Numbered from the stretch's first letter, positions 26,292-34,826 are shown. The stretch is 48,549 nt of DNA from Gammaproteobacteria bacterium (GCA_030594815.1 JAUVEN010000006.1:1-48549); one strand, 5' to 3'. The notes: generated by a model not told the origin, from the letters alone. A program made the numbers and translations.

Positions 26292-27659
26292 ATGCTTGTT
26301 AAATCGTGCATAAGTATTTTAATCCTATCTCTCAGTCAGCTTATTTGTGCTGAACCACTGCGCTTCTCGTTACATAAAATTGAATCGGGTATACCTGGAC
26401 CAACACTTTTAGTTATTGGTGGGATTCAGGGAGATGAGCCAGGTGGTTTTACTGCGGCTTCAATGCTGGTGACAAACTATAAAATACAAGCGGGTAGTAT
26501 ATGGGTTGTACCTAACCTGAATTTTGAAAGTATTATTAAAAGGAGTCGTGGTATTCACGGTGATATGAACCGTAAATTTAATGTCCTTTCAAAAAAAGAC
26601 CCTGAGTTTGATGAAGTACAGAAAATTAAAAAAATAATCTTAAGTGACGAAGTTGATATTGTGCTGAATTTGCATGATGGCAGCGGTTTTTATAAAAAGA
26701 AATATATAAATAAAATGCATAATCCTCATCGATGGGGTCAAAGCATTATTATTGACCAGAAAGTACTGGCCAGTGAGAGGTTTGGTGATTTATCAAACAT
26801 TGCGGGTAATGTTCAGCAATACATTAATCAACGTCTGAAAAATAAAAACAAATTCTTTTATGTAAAAAACACAGAGACGAAAAAAGGTGATATTGAAATG
26901 GAAAAATCACTGACCTATTTTTCAATAAAAAATAATCGTCCGGCTTTTGCTGTGGAGGCGAGCAAAAGTTTTTTAACCTATGAGAGAACGTTTTATCATT
27001 TACTTGCTGTTGAAGGCTTTATGAGTGAGCTGGGCATTGCATTTCAACGCGACTTTAAAATGACGAAAAGTAATGTAGCGAAGCAAATTGGAAACAATCT
27101 TAAGATATCTTTATATGATAACCGAATTAATCTTAATGTTGAGCACGCGCGCCGTTATTTGAATTATGTACCACTTAAAAAACACTCGTCTCTGGTGTAT
27201 AAAAAGAACAACCCTTTAATCGCCGTCATCAACCATAAAAAAGGTCTTAAGGTTCGTTATGGTAACAGGTACGTCACTTCTCTTAAACCTCAGTATTTTG
27301 AATACGATAATGGCCTGGATTCTGTCACTGTGCAAATAGATGGGCAGAATAAAAAAATAAATATTGGTGATAAGGTAAATGTAGAGAAAAATTTTAGAGT
27401 TAGAGCCAGAAGTGGTTACCGTGTAAATATAATTGGTTATGCGAAACGTGGTGTTACTAATGAGAATAATATTTTAATTAAAAGAAAGGAAATAAGATCG
27501 AGGTTTTCCATTGATAAAAATGAGAAAATATTTCGAGTCGAACTTTATAAAGGAAATAAATTTAGCGGTATGATTTTGGTTGATTTTTCTGAAGAAAAAA
27601 ACAATCAGTCACTTAGCTTACTCGATATCGATTCAACTCATATAGCGAGCACACATTAA
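26292..27659 (+). CDS. csd4: Csd4-like M99 zinc carboxypeptidase
   Basis: The 455-aa protein has a signal peptide (about 1-20, LILSLSQLICA) and an M14-like carboxypeptidase domain with the M99 variant site: Q46 and E49 in GGIQGDEPGG and H128 in LNLHDGSGF, where ordinary M14 enzymes have His first. E222 in FAVEASKSF is the probable general base. In Helicobacter pylori, Csd4 with this Gln/Glu/His zinc site cuts tetra- or tripeptide stems and sets cell shape. The C-terminal 180 residues are strand-rich, as in Csd4. The start directly follows the stop of the Tat-exported peptidase, so the two could act in sequence on the same stem peptide. The next gene starts two bases after its stop. Confidence 0.9.
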   Translation: MLVKSCISILILSLSQLICAEPLRFSLHKIESGIPGPTLLVIGGIQGDEPGGFTAASMLVTNYKIQAGSIWVVPNLNFESIIKRSRGIHGDMNRKFNVLSKKDPEFDEVQKIKKIILSDEVDIVLNLHDGSGFYKKKYINKMHNPHRWGQSIIIDQKVLASERFGDLSNIAGNVQQYINQRLKNKNKFFYVKNTETKKGDIEMEKSLTYFSIKNNRPAFAVEASKSFLTYERTFYHLLAVEGFMSELGIAFQRDFKMTKSNVAKQIGNNLKISLYDNRINLNVEHARRYLNYVPLKKHSSLVYKKNNPLIAVINHKKGLKVRYGNRYVTSLKPQYFEYDNGLDSVTVQIDGQNKKINIGDKVNVEKNFRVRARSGYRVNIIGYAKRGVTNENNILIKRKEIRSRFSIDKNEKIFRVELYKGNKFSGMILVDFSEEKNNQSLSLLDIDSTHIASTH

Positions 27660-27661
27660 TA

Positions 27662-28921
27662 ATGTCAATCACTTATAAAACGCCAGCATCATTTTCTGGT
27701 TTCTCCTGTTTAGGTGGAGATTGTGAAGACACCTGTTGCCGTAACTGGGAAATAAAGCTCGACCGCCAGCATTTCGATTTGCTTTCTGATGTTATGTCGA
27801 AAGATGAACATGGAAAGAGCATGTTCGAACAATATATTCGACTTAATGAAAGCTCCATTACCAGTGATCATGATTATGCTTTTATACGTATGGGCTTAAA
27901 CGGTTATTGTGCAATGCTTGACGATAAGGGATTATGTTCTATACATGCAAACCATGGTGCTTCTGTATTAGGTGATGTTTGTACGATGTTTCCTCGTGTA
28001 ATATCTCGATGTGGCAATACGCTTGAGTTAAGTGGAGCATTGTCTTGCCCTGAAGTAGTGCGAAACTGTATTGATGAAGAGTTACCGTTAAAGGTCAAAC
28101 GTTTTAAGGCTGCTGATTTACCGAGAAGTAAAAACTATCCTATTCAACGTGAGCTTTCTAATTTAGAAGATGATTTTTACTCCGAGAATTTTTCACTTAT
28201 TAGGGAAAAATTTATGGAGGTTATCGCAAATGAAAAATATGAGCTGGAAACGCGACTCTATGTTATTGCAAATCTGGCTAATAAAATATCGACTTTTTAT
28301 CACCGTGGGTGCAAAGAGCCTGTTGCGGGACAAATTCAACAGACAATTTCAGAGCTATCTTCAAATGACTTTGTTTTGAAGTTAGGTACTTTGATAAAAG
28401 AATACGATGCTGAGACACCGATCAGCATGATCGTTGTGCATTCAATCTTATCAATTAAATTACAACAAGCGGAAGATGAAAATATTAGTAAATTCTATGA
28501 AAAAATCATCCATGATTACGATGCGAATAATGACAATGCGACAGAAGTACTAGCTGAAAATTTGAATAAAATTCGAAGTAAGCTGGATAAAAATACACAA
28601 AAATATATTGATAAAGCAATTACCCGTTATATTATTAATTGTCTTTATCGTGAATGGTTTGTCAGCATGCCTGATCCGTTTACATATGTTCAAATGCTAT
28701 TGGTTAGAATGGCTATTTTAAGATCGTTGATATATCTGGATCTGGGAAGAGAGAATATATCTGAACAAGCAATAATAAAACAAAAGATAGTTTATGTTAT
28801 GTATAATTTTGCAAGAAATATTGACCAAAATATGGAGTTTTTGAAAGTCGTTTATAACGCCTTGTCTGAACAAGGCATGATGAATTTTGATTTTTCATTA
28901 GCATTTATTCGTATTAACTAA
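27662..28921 (+). CDS. fliB: FliB-like lysine N-methylase
   Basis: The 419-aa protein has the cysteine-rich start of the FliB family: C16, C21, C25 and C26 in FSCLGGDCEDTCCRNW, then GYCAMLDDKGLCSIH (C83, C92), DVCTMFPR (C107) and SGALSCPEVVRNC (C129, C136). FliB in Salmonella methylates flagellin lysines; the cysteines suggest an Fe-S or metal centre. No flagellin gene is in the window, so the target here may be another surface protein. It starts two bases after the M99 gene, the third member of the cell-wall operon. The ending has only a weak hairpin (about 28940-28963). Confidence 0.85.
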   Translation: MSITYKTPASFSGFSCLGGDCEDTCCRNWEIKLDRQHFDLLSDVMSKDEHGKSMFEQYIRLNESSITSDHDYAFIRMGLNGYCAMLDDKGLCSIHANHGASVLGDVCTMFPRVISRCGNTLELSGALSCPEVVRNCIDEELPLKVKRFKAADLPRSKNYPIQRELSNLEDDFYSENFSLIREKFMEVIANEKYELETRLYVIANLANKISTFYHRGCKEPVAGQIQQTISELSSNDFVLKLGTLIKEYDAETPISMIVVHSILSIKLQQAEDENISKFYEKIIHDYDANNDNATEVLAENLNKIRSKLDKNTQKYIDKAITRYIINCLYREWFVSMPDPFTYVQMLLVRMAILRSLIYLDLGRENISEQAIIKQKIVYVMYNFARNIDQNMEFLKVVYNALSEQGMMNFDFSLAFIRIN

Positions 28922-29130
28922 GTATAGAAATAACTTACCTGCTCCCATCGTAAAATGGAGTGATTTTTATTACCCCTCGCACTGAACAGCCTCAGTTTTA
29001 AAAGTAAATAATGTGTAGTTAATGTACAATTCAATAAAATTTATTTAATACCAGATAATCTAAAGGGTCTTCATAGTAAAGCCTTTAAACTAATTTTCGG
29101 GTAGTTTGTAGAATTATTATTGAGGCCAGG

Positions 29131-29523
29131 ATGAAAAATTTGACAGCAGAAGAACAACTTACGCTAACGATCCATATTATGGAGATAGTCGATGGCTGGG
29201 GATTGTCAGCAGCAGAGATAATTTCATTATTAGATTTGCCAGAAAAAACCCCGACTCGTGCTTTACGTCGTTATCGAGAAAATACCGCTTTCCCATTTAG
29301 CCCAGGCTTAACTGTTCGCTTAGAACATATTATGGGTATTACTGATGCACTAAGAACATCTTATCCGCATAACCCGCAAATGGGTAAAATATGGATTCGT
29401 CAACGTAGCAAAAAGTTAAACAATCAAATCCCATTACAAATTATTGTTGAGAATGGCCTGGAAGGTATTGTTGAGATTAGAAAGCATTTAGACTGCTCAT
29501 ACGATTGGCACAAAAATCCATAG
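29131..29523 (+). CDS. DUF2384 (Xre/MbcA/ParS antitoxin-like) protein, no toxin partner
   Basis: The 130-aa protein has an N-terminal helix-rich part (about 8-52, LSAAEIISLLDLPEKTPTRALRRYRE) of HTH type and a C-terminal DUF2384-like part (about 60-122: RLEHIMGITDALRTSYP, MGKIWIRQRSKKL, IPLQIIVENGLEGIVEIRKHLDC). DUF2384 proteins are often antitoxins to RES-domain toxins, but no RES or other toxin gene is present on either side, so an antitoxin role is doubtful here; it may be a solitary regulator. GAGG lies five bases before the ATG. Its stop codon and last codons form part of the left arm of a palindromic repeat. Confidence 0.82.
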   Translation: MKNLTAEEQLTLTIHIMEIVDGWGLSAAEIISLLDLPEKTPTRALRRYRENTAFPFSPGLTVRLEHIMGITDALRTSYPHNPQMGKIWIRQRSKKLNNQIPLQIIVENGLEGIVEIRKHLDCSYDWHKNP

Positions 29524-29656
29524 TCACGAGTAACGAGAAGCCAGATAACGGCGCTATAAATCAACTCAAAATACTCACTGACTTTGTGTCAGCTCCGTTT
29601 TTTCGTTAATTTCTATCTTGTTCTATGACTTCTCGTTACTCGTGACTATGGATTTT
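29513..29656. repeat. ERIC-sized palindromic repeat, copy 2
   Basis: Arms 29513-29540 and 29629-29656 are perfect 28-bp inverted repeats (core CACGAGTAACGAG), followed inward by the shared core AGATAACGGCG, TCAAAAT, CTCCG plus a T-run, and CTTGTTCT seen in the copy at 4607-4728. The left arm overlaps the final codons of the DUF2384 gene. The outer arm sequence differs from copy 1, whereas the core is conserved. Confidence 0.9.
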
Positions 29657-29672
29657 GAAATGTAGTCATTAG

Positions 29673-30125
29673 CTACTTCTTTTTATCTTTTCTTGTTGCC
29701 CTGGCTTTAAAGTGCACGATAGATTGCATGAGTTGATCGAGAGGTAGATTTTGAAATTTCTGGTATTTGTCTAATGCCTGATTTAATAACTGGGAGATAT
29801 TGGGTTTACTTTCACTTTCGGGGTTAAATATTTTTTGTAGTCCGATCACACTGCCGTTTTGGACTTTAATTTCTTTGCCGTGAGGCAACGGCCCTTCAAT
29901 TTCAGTTAGCTTTAGTGCAAATTTTGCATTGTTGCGTAACAATTCAAGAAAATTCTGACAGTTTTGCCAGCTCTGCTTGTCTTTACAGCCAACACATTCA
30001 CGATCAGCGAGATTAATTTTCTCCATCTGATCACATATGCATCGACGTGAATTTAACGTTTTTTCAAACGGGCATTGCAGTTGGTTAACTGTACGGTAGG
30101 TTTCTCTGTATTTATCTTCATCCAT
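29673..30125 (-). CDS. Unknown cysteine-rich protein (150 aa)
   Basis: I do not recognise this gene. The frame is open to 30224, but the ATG at 30125 (MDEDKYRETYRTV) is preferred because the upstream part overlaps the neighbouring coding region and reads poorly. Cysteines cluster at C18, C29, C31, C44, C47 and C56 (CPFEK, CIC, CVGC, QNC), which suggests a zinc or Fe-S site. The C-terminal half is helix-rich and basic, ending ARATRKDKKK. It follows the small gene at 30145-30384 by 19 bases, so the two probably form an operon. No signal peptide. Confidence 0.75.
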   Translation of the reverse strand: MDEDKYRETYRTVNQLQCPFEKTLNSRRCICDQMEKINLADRECVGCKDKQSWQNCQNFLELLRNNAKFALKLTEIEGPLPHGKEIKVQNGSVIGLQKIFNPESESKPNISQLLNQALDKYQKFQNLPLDQLMQSIVHFKARATRKDKKK

Positions 30126-30144
30126 TGTCGCTATTTTAAATGAA

Positions 30145-30384
30145 CTACTTTTCCCATTCGCGCACAATGGATTCTTCGCGTTGTTCTTGTAACTTTTCTT
30201 CTGCATCAATGCTATTTTCAGCAAAAATTATTTTGTAAATGTTGCCTGCATCAGAATCTTCCTCTTGGCGTTTTTCTTTTGCAAAGTTTTTTGCTTCTTT
30301 GAATTTCTCAAAATCATCAAGAGGTTCAAGGTTTTTTACAATTTTACTGACACCAGGTGCGATTTTGTAAACGAAATAGGGCAT
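30145..30384 (-). CDS. Conserved small protein (79 aa)
   Basis: The ATG at 30384 is chosen over the upstream in-frame start because GGAG lies eight bases ahead of it. The 79-aa protein is short, charged and mostly helical: MPYFVYKIAPGVSKIVKNLE gives an N-terminal strand-rich start, then EKFKEAKNFAKEKRQEED, NIYKIIFAENSIDAEEKLQE and REWEK at the end. I recall similar short proteins in other proteobacteria, with no assigned function. It heads a two-gene unit with the cysteine-rich protein downstream. Confidence 0.8.
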   Translation of the reverse strand: MPYFVYKIAPGVSKIVKNLEPLDDFEKFKEAKNFAKEKRQEEDSDAGNIYKIIFAENSIDAEEKLQEQREESIVREWEK

Positions 30385-30530
30385 AAAATAACTCCTAGTT
30401 AGAGAAAAGGGTAGATGGAATGATAGAATTTCATTTGTCACCGAGATATAGAGTCTGGTGGCGTGCTACAATTAATTCAAGTCTTTTTGAGTAATTATTT
30501 GTTGTAAATTTTGCAGGGTGATTTAACCGC

Positions 30531-30908
30531 GTGGATAATATTAAAGGTTTACTGGCAATTACTGAGCTTGGAGGTTACCCGGATTTTACCGGGTTATATA
30601 CAAAATCAGGATTCAATGTTGAAGCGGTAAACAGTATGCGAAAGGCATTACGGAGTTTAAAGAAACACAAGCTTGATGTTGTTGTAGCAGAATTTAATTT
30701 TCAGTCCGATTTTCGCGACAGGACGAGTAGTCTGGAAACATTAATGGCAGTGCTGCAACAAATGGATGGCGTTAAAGTTATTATTTTTTACGAAAAAGAA
30801 TATCTTCATCAGTTTGAAAAGCTTCGTGCACGCTTTTCATTTCACGCAGAACTGGCATATCCTATTGATAAGCTTAAGTTAGAAGCTGCACTCAAAAATA
30901 CTCACTAA
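30531..30908 (+). CDS. Degenerate response-receiver-like protein
   Basis: The 125-aa protein starts at GTG 30531, with AGGGTG about ten bases upstream. The alternation LLAIT - LDVVVAEFNF - VKVIIFYEKEY - ELAYPID gives the strand order of a CheY-like receiver, but the phospho-acceptor Asp is replaced by Glu (E54), the Ser/Thr after strand 4 is Tyr, and the Lys-Pro is missing, so it would not be phosphorylated in the usual way. It could be a pseudo-receiver with a binding role. It has no output domain. It overlaps the convergent Trx-HEAT gene by four bases. Confidence 0.65.
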   Translation: MDNIKGLLAITELGGYPDFTGLYTKSGFNVEAVNSMRKALRSLKKHKLDVVVAEFNFQSDFRDRTSSLETLMAVLQQMDGVKVIIFYEKEYLHQFEKLRARFSFHAELAYPIDKLKLEAALKNTH

Positions 30909-31567
30909 TCAAGTAAATCGTTCAGTGTTTCAAGCGCTTCAATAGCCGCCTCTTTAACCTGTTTATTTTCATGCATCGTCATTTCTTCTAAAAATACTTT
31001 ATTTTCAGCATCACCTGTAAGAGCAATATAATGTAATGCATCAATTTGTAATCGTGTATTGTTCGATGATGCAATTTTTTTAAGTGATGGCGTATGTTGT
31101 TGTAAAATTTCACTGGCAGAAAAATTTTCTATTAATGCATCGAGTCCAATACGAATATTCATACTTGTTTCATCATCTTCAAGCATGTCAATTATATGCT
31201 TAAACATTTCTGGTTTAATTTGAATGGCTTGAGTAATAGACATTAACTGGCCATTGGTGAGATATTCTTCGATATAATCGAGCATGCCATTTTTTGTATG
31301 TGAAGCGGAAAGCCATTTTTGAATTTCCTTAGGAGTATGATCCCCCGCAAATACCATGAATGAATTTTCACCGGATAAAGAAAACCATGGCACACTTCGA
31401 ATACCTAATTCAGTCGCTCTGTCATTATCAACAGCAATATTGGTAACGTGTAATGAAGAAAGTTGCCCTTTTTTTAATTGTTCACTTAGTTCATTCAATA
31501 CGATAGGGCAGTGAGAGCATCCGGTAGCAACAAAAAGTTCGGCTGATGATTTTATATTTGAATTCAT
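30905..31567 (-). CDS. Thioredoxin-fold protein with HEAT-like repeats
   Basis: The 220-aa protein opens with a thioredoxin-like domain: C17-S-H-C20 (ATGCSHCPIVL), a Cys-x-x-Cys redox pair, and a cis-proline motif GIRSVPWFSL (about 56-65). From about residue 105 it turns into helical HEAT-like repeats (EDDETSMNIRIGLDALIENF, NTRLQIDALHYIALTGD, KQVKEAAIEALETL). A thioredoxin fold joined to HEAT repeats suggests a redox protein with a protein-binding platform, but the partner is unknown. No signal peptide, so cytosolic. It lies 54 bases behind the PilZ gene and could be the last gene of the c-di-GMP operon. Confidence 0.82.
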   Translation of the reverse strand: MNSNIKSSAELFVATGCSHCPIVLNELSEQLKKGQLSSLHVTNIAVDNDRATELGIRSVPWFSLSGENSFMVFAGDHTPKEIQKWLSASHTKNGMLDYIEEYLTNGQLMSITQAIQIKPEMFKHIIDMLEDDETSMNIRIGLDALIENFSASEILQQHTPSLKKIASSNNTRLQIDALHYIALTGDAENKVFLEEMTMHENKQVKEAAIEALETLNDLLD

Positions 31568-31621
31568 GTGAGGTCGTTTTTTATTGGCTGTGAGGAGGTG
31601 AGTATAATATAAGCAGGGAAA

Positions 31622-31891
31622 TTATAATATAAACCGAAGTCCGACACCTTCACTTGTAATGCGTGCTATTTCTGCTGTAACCGGAGGTGGTGGCTCATCA
31701 CCAAGTTGTGAACATACCTGGAGTACCACTTGCTGGCCAACAGAGAAACTTAATGGGTTTCCTTCATGTTCAAGAAAAACACCATGATCGCTAATATTAC
31801 GAGAATTAAGTATATGTTCACTCTCATCATCAAAAGTTACTTTGATTTCTATTACTAAACCTACTCTAGCTGAATCTCTATTATTACTCAT
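31622..31891 (-). CDS. PilZ-domain c-di-GMP-binding protein (89 aa)
   Basis: The protein is a single PilZ domain. The c-di-GMP motif RxxxR is present at R5-R9 (RDSAR) and the N/DxSxxG motif at N32-G37 (NISDHG), followed by GVFLE. ARITSEGVGLRFIL forms the last strands. With both motifs intact, it should bind the nucleotide and act as an effector or adaptor, with no output domain of its own. It lies 24 bases behind the DUF465 gene, which itself overlaps the GGDEF-EAL gene, so the c-di-GMP maker/breaker and the receptor are probably co-transcribed. Confidence 0.92.
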   Translation of the reverse strand: MSNNRDSARVGLVIEIKVTFDDESEHILNSRNISDHGVFLEHEGNPLSFSVGQQVVLQVCSQLGDEPPPPVTAEIARITSEGVGLRFIL

Positions 31892-31915
31892 AAAATTTAT
31901 TAACCATTTTTGTAT

Positions 31916-32113
31916 TTATGCTTCAATATCCGGAATAAGTTTACTTTCTAATATCTGAATTTCATCTTTTAATTTTAACTTGCGTTTTTTTATACGCTTT
32001 AATTGTAATTCATCGACAAAAGGTTTCTCTTTCATGAGAATCAAGGCATCATCAAGATCCTTATGTTCTAAGGTCAAGTCATGCAGCCGTTCTCTTATTT
32101 TATTTTTGTCCAT
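31916..32113 (-). CDS. YdcH-like DUF465 family protein (65 aa)
   Basis: The 65-aa all-helical protein matches the DUF465/YdcH pattern: LTLEHKDLDDALILM, then LQLKRIKKRKLKLKDEIQILESKLIPDIEA. The ATG at 32113 (MDKNKIRERLHD) is preferred to the longer frame at 32170 because it fits family length. It overlaps the end of the GGDEF-EAL gene by 14 bases, implying translational coupling. Members form helical hairpins; their role is unknown. Its place between a GGDEF-EAL and a PilZ gene may be incidental. Confidence 0.85.
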   Translation of the reverse strand: MDKNKIRERLHDLTLEHKDLDDALILMKEKPFVDELQLKRIKKRKLKLKDEIQILESKLIPDIEA

Positions 32114-34625
32114 ATCTAGCATGAGTTTTACTGTTTTCTTTAAGTGTCCATTTTTCAAAATCATTCTCACTTATTGGACGACTCATATAATATCCTTGCC
32201 CAAATTCACAGCCGAGAATCTTCAGCAGTTCTAATATTTCTTTTTCTTCAATACCTTCAGCAACCACTTGCATACCCAGATTATGAGCAAGGTCAATGGT
32301 TGAGCGAACAATCATGGCATCATTATCATCTTCAATCATATCCATAATAAAAGATTTATCAATCTTTAGTTTTGATAAGGGAAGTTGTTTTAGATACGCG
32401 AGTGATGAATATCCTGTTCCAAAGTCATCAACGGCAATTTCAATACCTAATTCATCAATTTGCTTTAATACATTAATAGATTTTTTTGGGTTGGTCATCA
32501 TGACACTTTCAGTAACTTCCATAATGAAATTTGAGGCAGAAATATCATTCTTTTCATATATTGCAATGATATTCTCAACAAAATCAGTTTCTTGTAAATT
32601 GTAAACTGATAAATTTATCGCAATTTTTAGATCAATACCATTAGCTTTAAGTCTTTTATTATATTTTGCAGTTGTATCCAGAATCCAATATGTAATGGGG
32701 TTAATTAATCCGGTTTGCTCTGCCATCGGGATAATATCATCAGGAAATACTTTCCCGCGTTGAGGATGGTTCCAGCGTAATAATGCTTCAGCGCCAATTA
32801 CGTTCCCTGTTTTAATATCGATAATAGGTTGGTATTCCATAAATAATTGCTGTTGATCAATTGCGCTTCGAAGGTCTGAGATAAGTGAAAGTCTGCCTAT
32901 ACTATACTCATCATATTTTTGATCATATATTTCATAACCTGTTTTATTTCTCTTTGCAACATACATAGCAACATCAGCACGTTGTTGCAAAATTTGAGCA
33001 GTAATACCATGTTGTGGAAAAACTGAAATCCCAATGCTGATACCGATATAAAGAGGGGTATTGTCTACAGTGAAGACCATCTGAAATTCATTTATTATTT
33101 TTTTTGCTATGATCTTTGCGTGTTTTTCCTGTGCAGTTGTTAATAAAACTGCAAACTCGTCGCCTCCTAACCTTACAATTACATCTACTTCACGCAATAA
33201 GTTAGTCAGACGTTTTGCAACTTGTTGTAGCAGTTTATCTCCCACTGCATGACCCAGGGTATCATTTACTTCTTTAAACCGATCAAGGTCCATAATGAGA
33301 ACAGAAAAGGAACTTCTTTCCTGTTTTGCATTGTGTATAGATTGTTCTAAACGATCTATGAGTAATGTCCGGTTTGCAAGACCCGTTAAGTCATCATGTA
33401 AAGCATGATATTCAAGTTCCTCCTGGCGGCTATGGATTTGTCGGCGCATTTCTTTAAATGCAGTAATAAGGTTTTTAGTTTCAAGTATGGAATAATCAGG
33501 TTGTAATGTTGTGTCGATTCCTTTTGATTCATCTTTTAAAGCATGTGTGACTGTTTCTATAGGATTAAGAATAAGTTTAACCAGAAAAATAAACCCTGTT
33601 AAAAGAATAAACATACCAACTATTGCTGCAGCCCAGATGGAGTTAACCTGAAGTTGAGCAATATTGGAAAGAGTATCTAAATCATTTTCACTAAAGCGTT
33701 CAATACCCAGATCAAGACTGTGAAGCAGTGCATTAATTTTTTGTATTTTTGGTTCGAGTTCATTTCGGTAAACTATCGTATCCGTTCGCCAATCATCAGA
33801 TTTGTTTATTTCTCTTACGCTTTTAAATTCTTTTATCCACTGAATGGCAGCAGGATAAATTTCATCTAATGCTATCGATGTTGTAAAGTTTAATTTGTCT
33901 TTTTTATTTAATTTTTTTAATGTATTTAAATCAGATATTATATTTTCTTGAAGTCCTTTAATTCTGTTTAGCTGATTAATAAGAAATGACTCCTGAAATG
34001 AATTCAACTGGTTGAGTAAATACATTCTGAAAGCTGAAATCATTACAATCCAATTTGTGCGTAAATGTACCAGTAATTTATATTCTTTATAATCTTCGGG
34101 CGTGTAGTTATCTTCGAGTTCTTTAAGGGCCAAATTTATATTTTGAATGAAAGTGGAATAAAGAGGTTGCATTTTTGTGTTAGCAATTTTTAATGAGGGA
34201 AAAACATCTGTTGGCGTTAGTCGTATTTTAATTAGCCTTTTAGCTATTTCGTCAAAGTCATGCAGAGTCAAAATCAATTCAAACGCAGTTGTGCCATAAT
34301 TATCTTTAATCCACGGGTGTTTTGCCAGTTGTTCAATTTGTTTTACCGCTTGAGAAATTTTTAAGGAAATAACATCCCGGTCTTCAAAGCTTTTTGGGTC
34401 AATTTGAAATTTAGCTAATAAGTCTCTGAAATTAGATATCGTGCTGCGGAATTCGCGATTTTGTTGAAAAAGTAAGTTTCTGGATTCTATATTGGAATGA
34501 ATGTCTTTTTTGATTCCATTCATCTGCTTTTGTGCCAGCCAACTAAAGCTGAACATAATAATAGCAAGTAATATGGTTAAACTTGCGTAGCGTTTTCGCA
34601 GGCTGTTAAGATTGAGCCACTTCAT
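32100..34625 (-). CDS. GGDEF-EAL membrane protein (c-di-GMP turnover)
   Basis: The 841-aa inner-membrane protein has helix 1 (about 14-31), a long helical periplasmic sensor region (about 35-325), helix 2 (about 331-350), a short HAMP-like linker, a diguanylate cyclase domain (about 405-570) with intact GGDEF at 487-491, and an EAL phosphodiesterase domain (about 590-835) with EAL at 613-615, DDFGTG at 733-738 and VAEGIEEKE. Both catalytic signatures look intact, so it may make or break c-di-GMP depending on signal. RxxD is not evident upstream of GGDEF, so product inhibition at an I-site is unlikely. It heads the operon with the DUF465 and PilZ genes. Confidence 0.95.
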   Translation of the reverse strand: MKWLNLNSLRKRYASLTILLAIIMFSFSWLAQKQMNGIKKDIHSNIESRNLLFQQNREFRSTISNFRDLLAKFQIDPKSFEDRDVISLKISQAVKQIEQLAKHPWIKDNYGTTAFELILTLHDFDEIAKRLIKIRLTPTDVFPSLKIANTKMQPLYSTFIQNINLALKELEDNYTPEDYKEYKLLVHLRTNWIVMISAFRMYLLNQLNSFQESFLINQLNRIKGLQENIISDLNTLKKLNKKDKLNFTTSIALDEIYPAAIQWIKEFKSVREINKSDDWRTDTIVYRNELEPKIQKINALLHSLDLGIERFSENDLDTLSNIAQLQVNSIWAAAIVGMFILLTGFIFLVKLILNPIETVTHALKDESKGIDTTLQPDYSILETKNLITAFKEMRRQIHSRQEELEYHALHDDLTGLANRTLLIDRLEQSIHNAKQERSSFSVLIMDLDRFKEVNDTLGHAVGDKLLQQVAKRLTNLLREVDVIVRLGGDEFAVLLTTAQEKHAKIIAKKIINEFQMVFTVDNTPLYIGISIGISVFPQHGITAQILQQRADVAMYVAKRNKTGYEIYDQKYDEYSIGRLSLISDLRSAIDQQQLFMEYQPIIDIKTGNVIGAEALLRWNHPQRGKVFPDDIIPMAEQTGLINPITYWILDTTAKYNKRLKANGIDLKIAINLSVYNLQETDFVENIIAIYEKNDISASNFIMEVTESVMMTNPKKSINVLKQIDELGIEIAVDDFGTGYSSLAYLKQLPLSKLKIDKSFIMDMIEDDNDAMIVRSTIDLAHNLGMQVVAEGIEEKEILELLKILGCEFGQGYYMSRPISENDFEKWTLKENSKTHARYGQK

Positions 34626-34788
34626 AAATATGTTTAATCCCTATGCACTAAACCGATTCCGTACATCTATTATTCTTTTGTGTAATAAATATTTTCTATA
34701 TGCTATTTAACGGCAATTTGTAGGGATGCTTTAAAAAAAATGATGAAAATGAGGGTGCTATATTGAAAATTTGCCATTCGGACAGAAA

Positions 34789-34826
34789 TCTCTATAAATA
34801 AGTCAAAATGGGCTTATTTATAGAGA
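34789..34826. repeat. 14-bp perfect inverted repeat in AT-rich gap
   Basis: TCTCTATAAATAAG (34789-34802) and its exact reverse complement (34813-34826) enclose a 10-base loop. It lies between the small gene at 34910-35197 and the start of GGDEF-EAL, 163 bases upstream of that start. There is no T-tract, so it is not a standard terminator. Upstream of a signalling operon it could be an operator or RNA hairpin. Confidence 0.7.
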
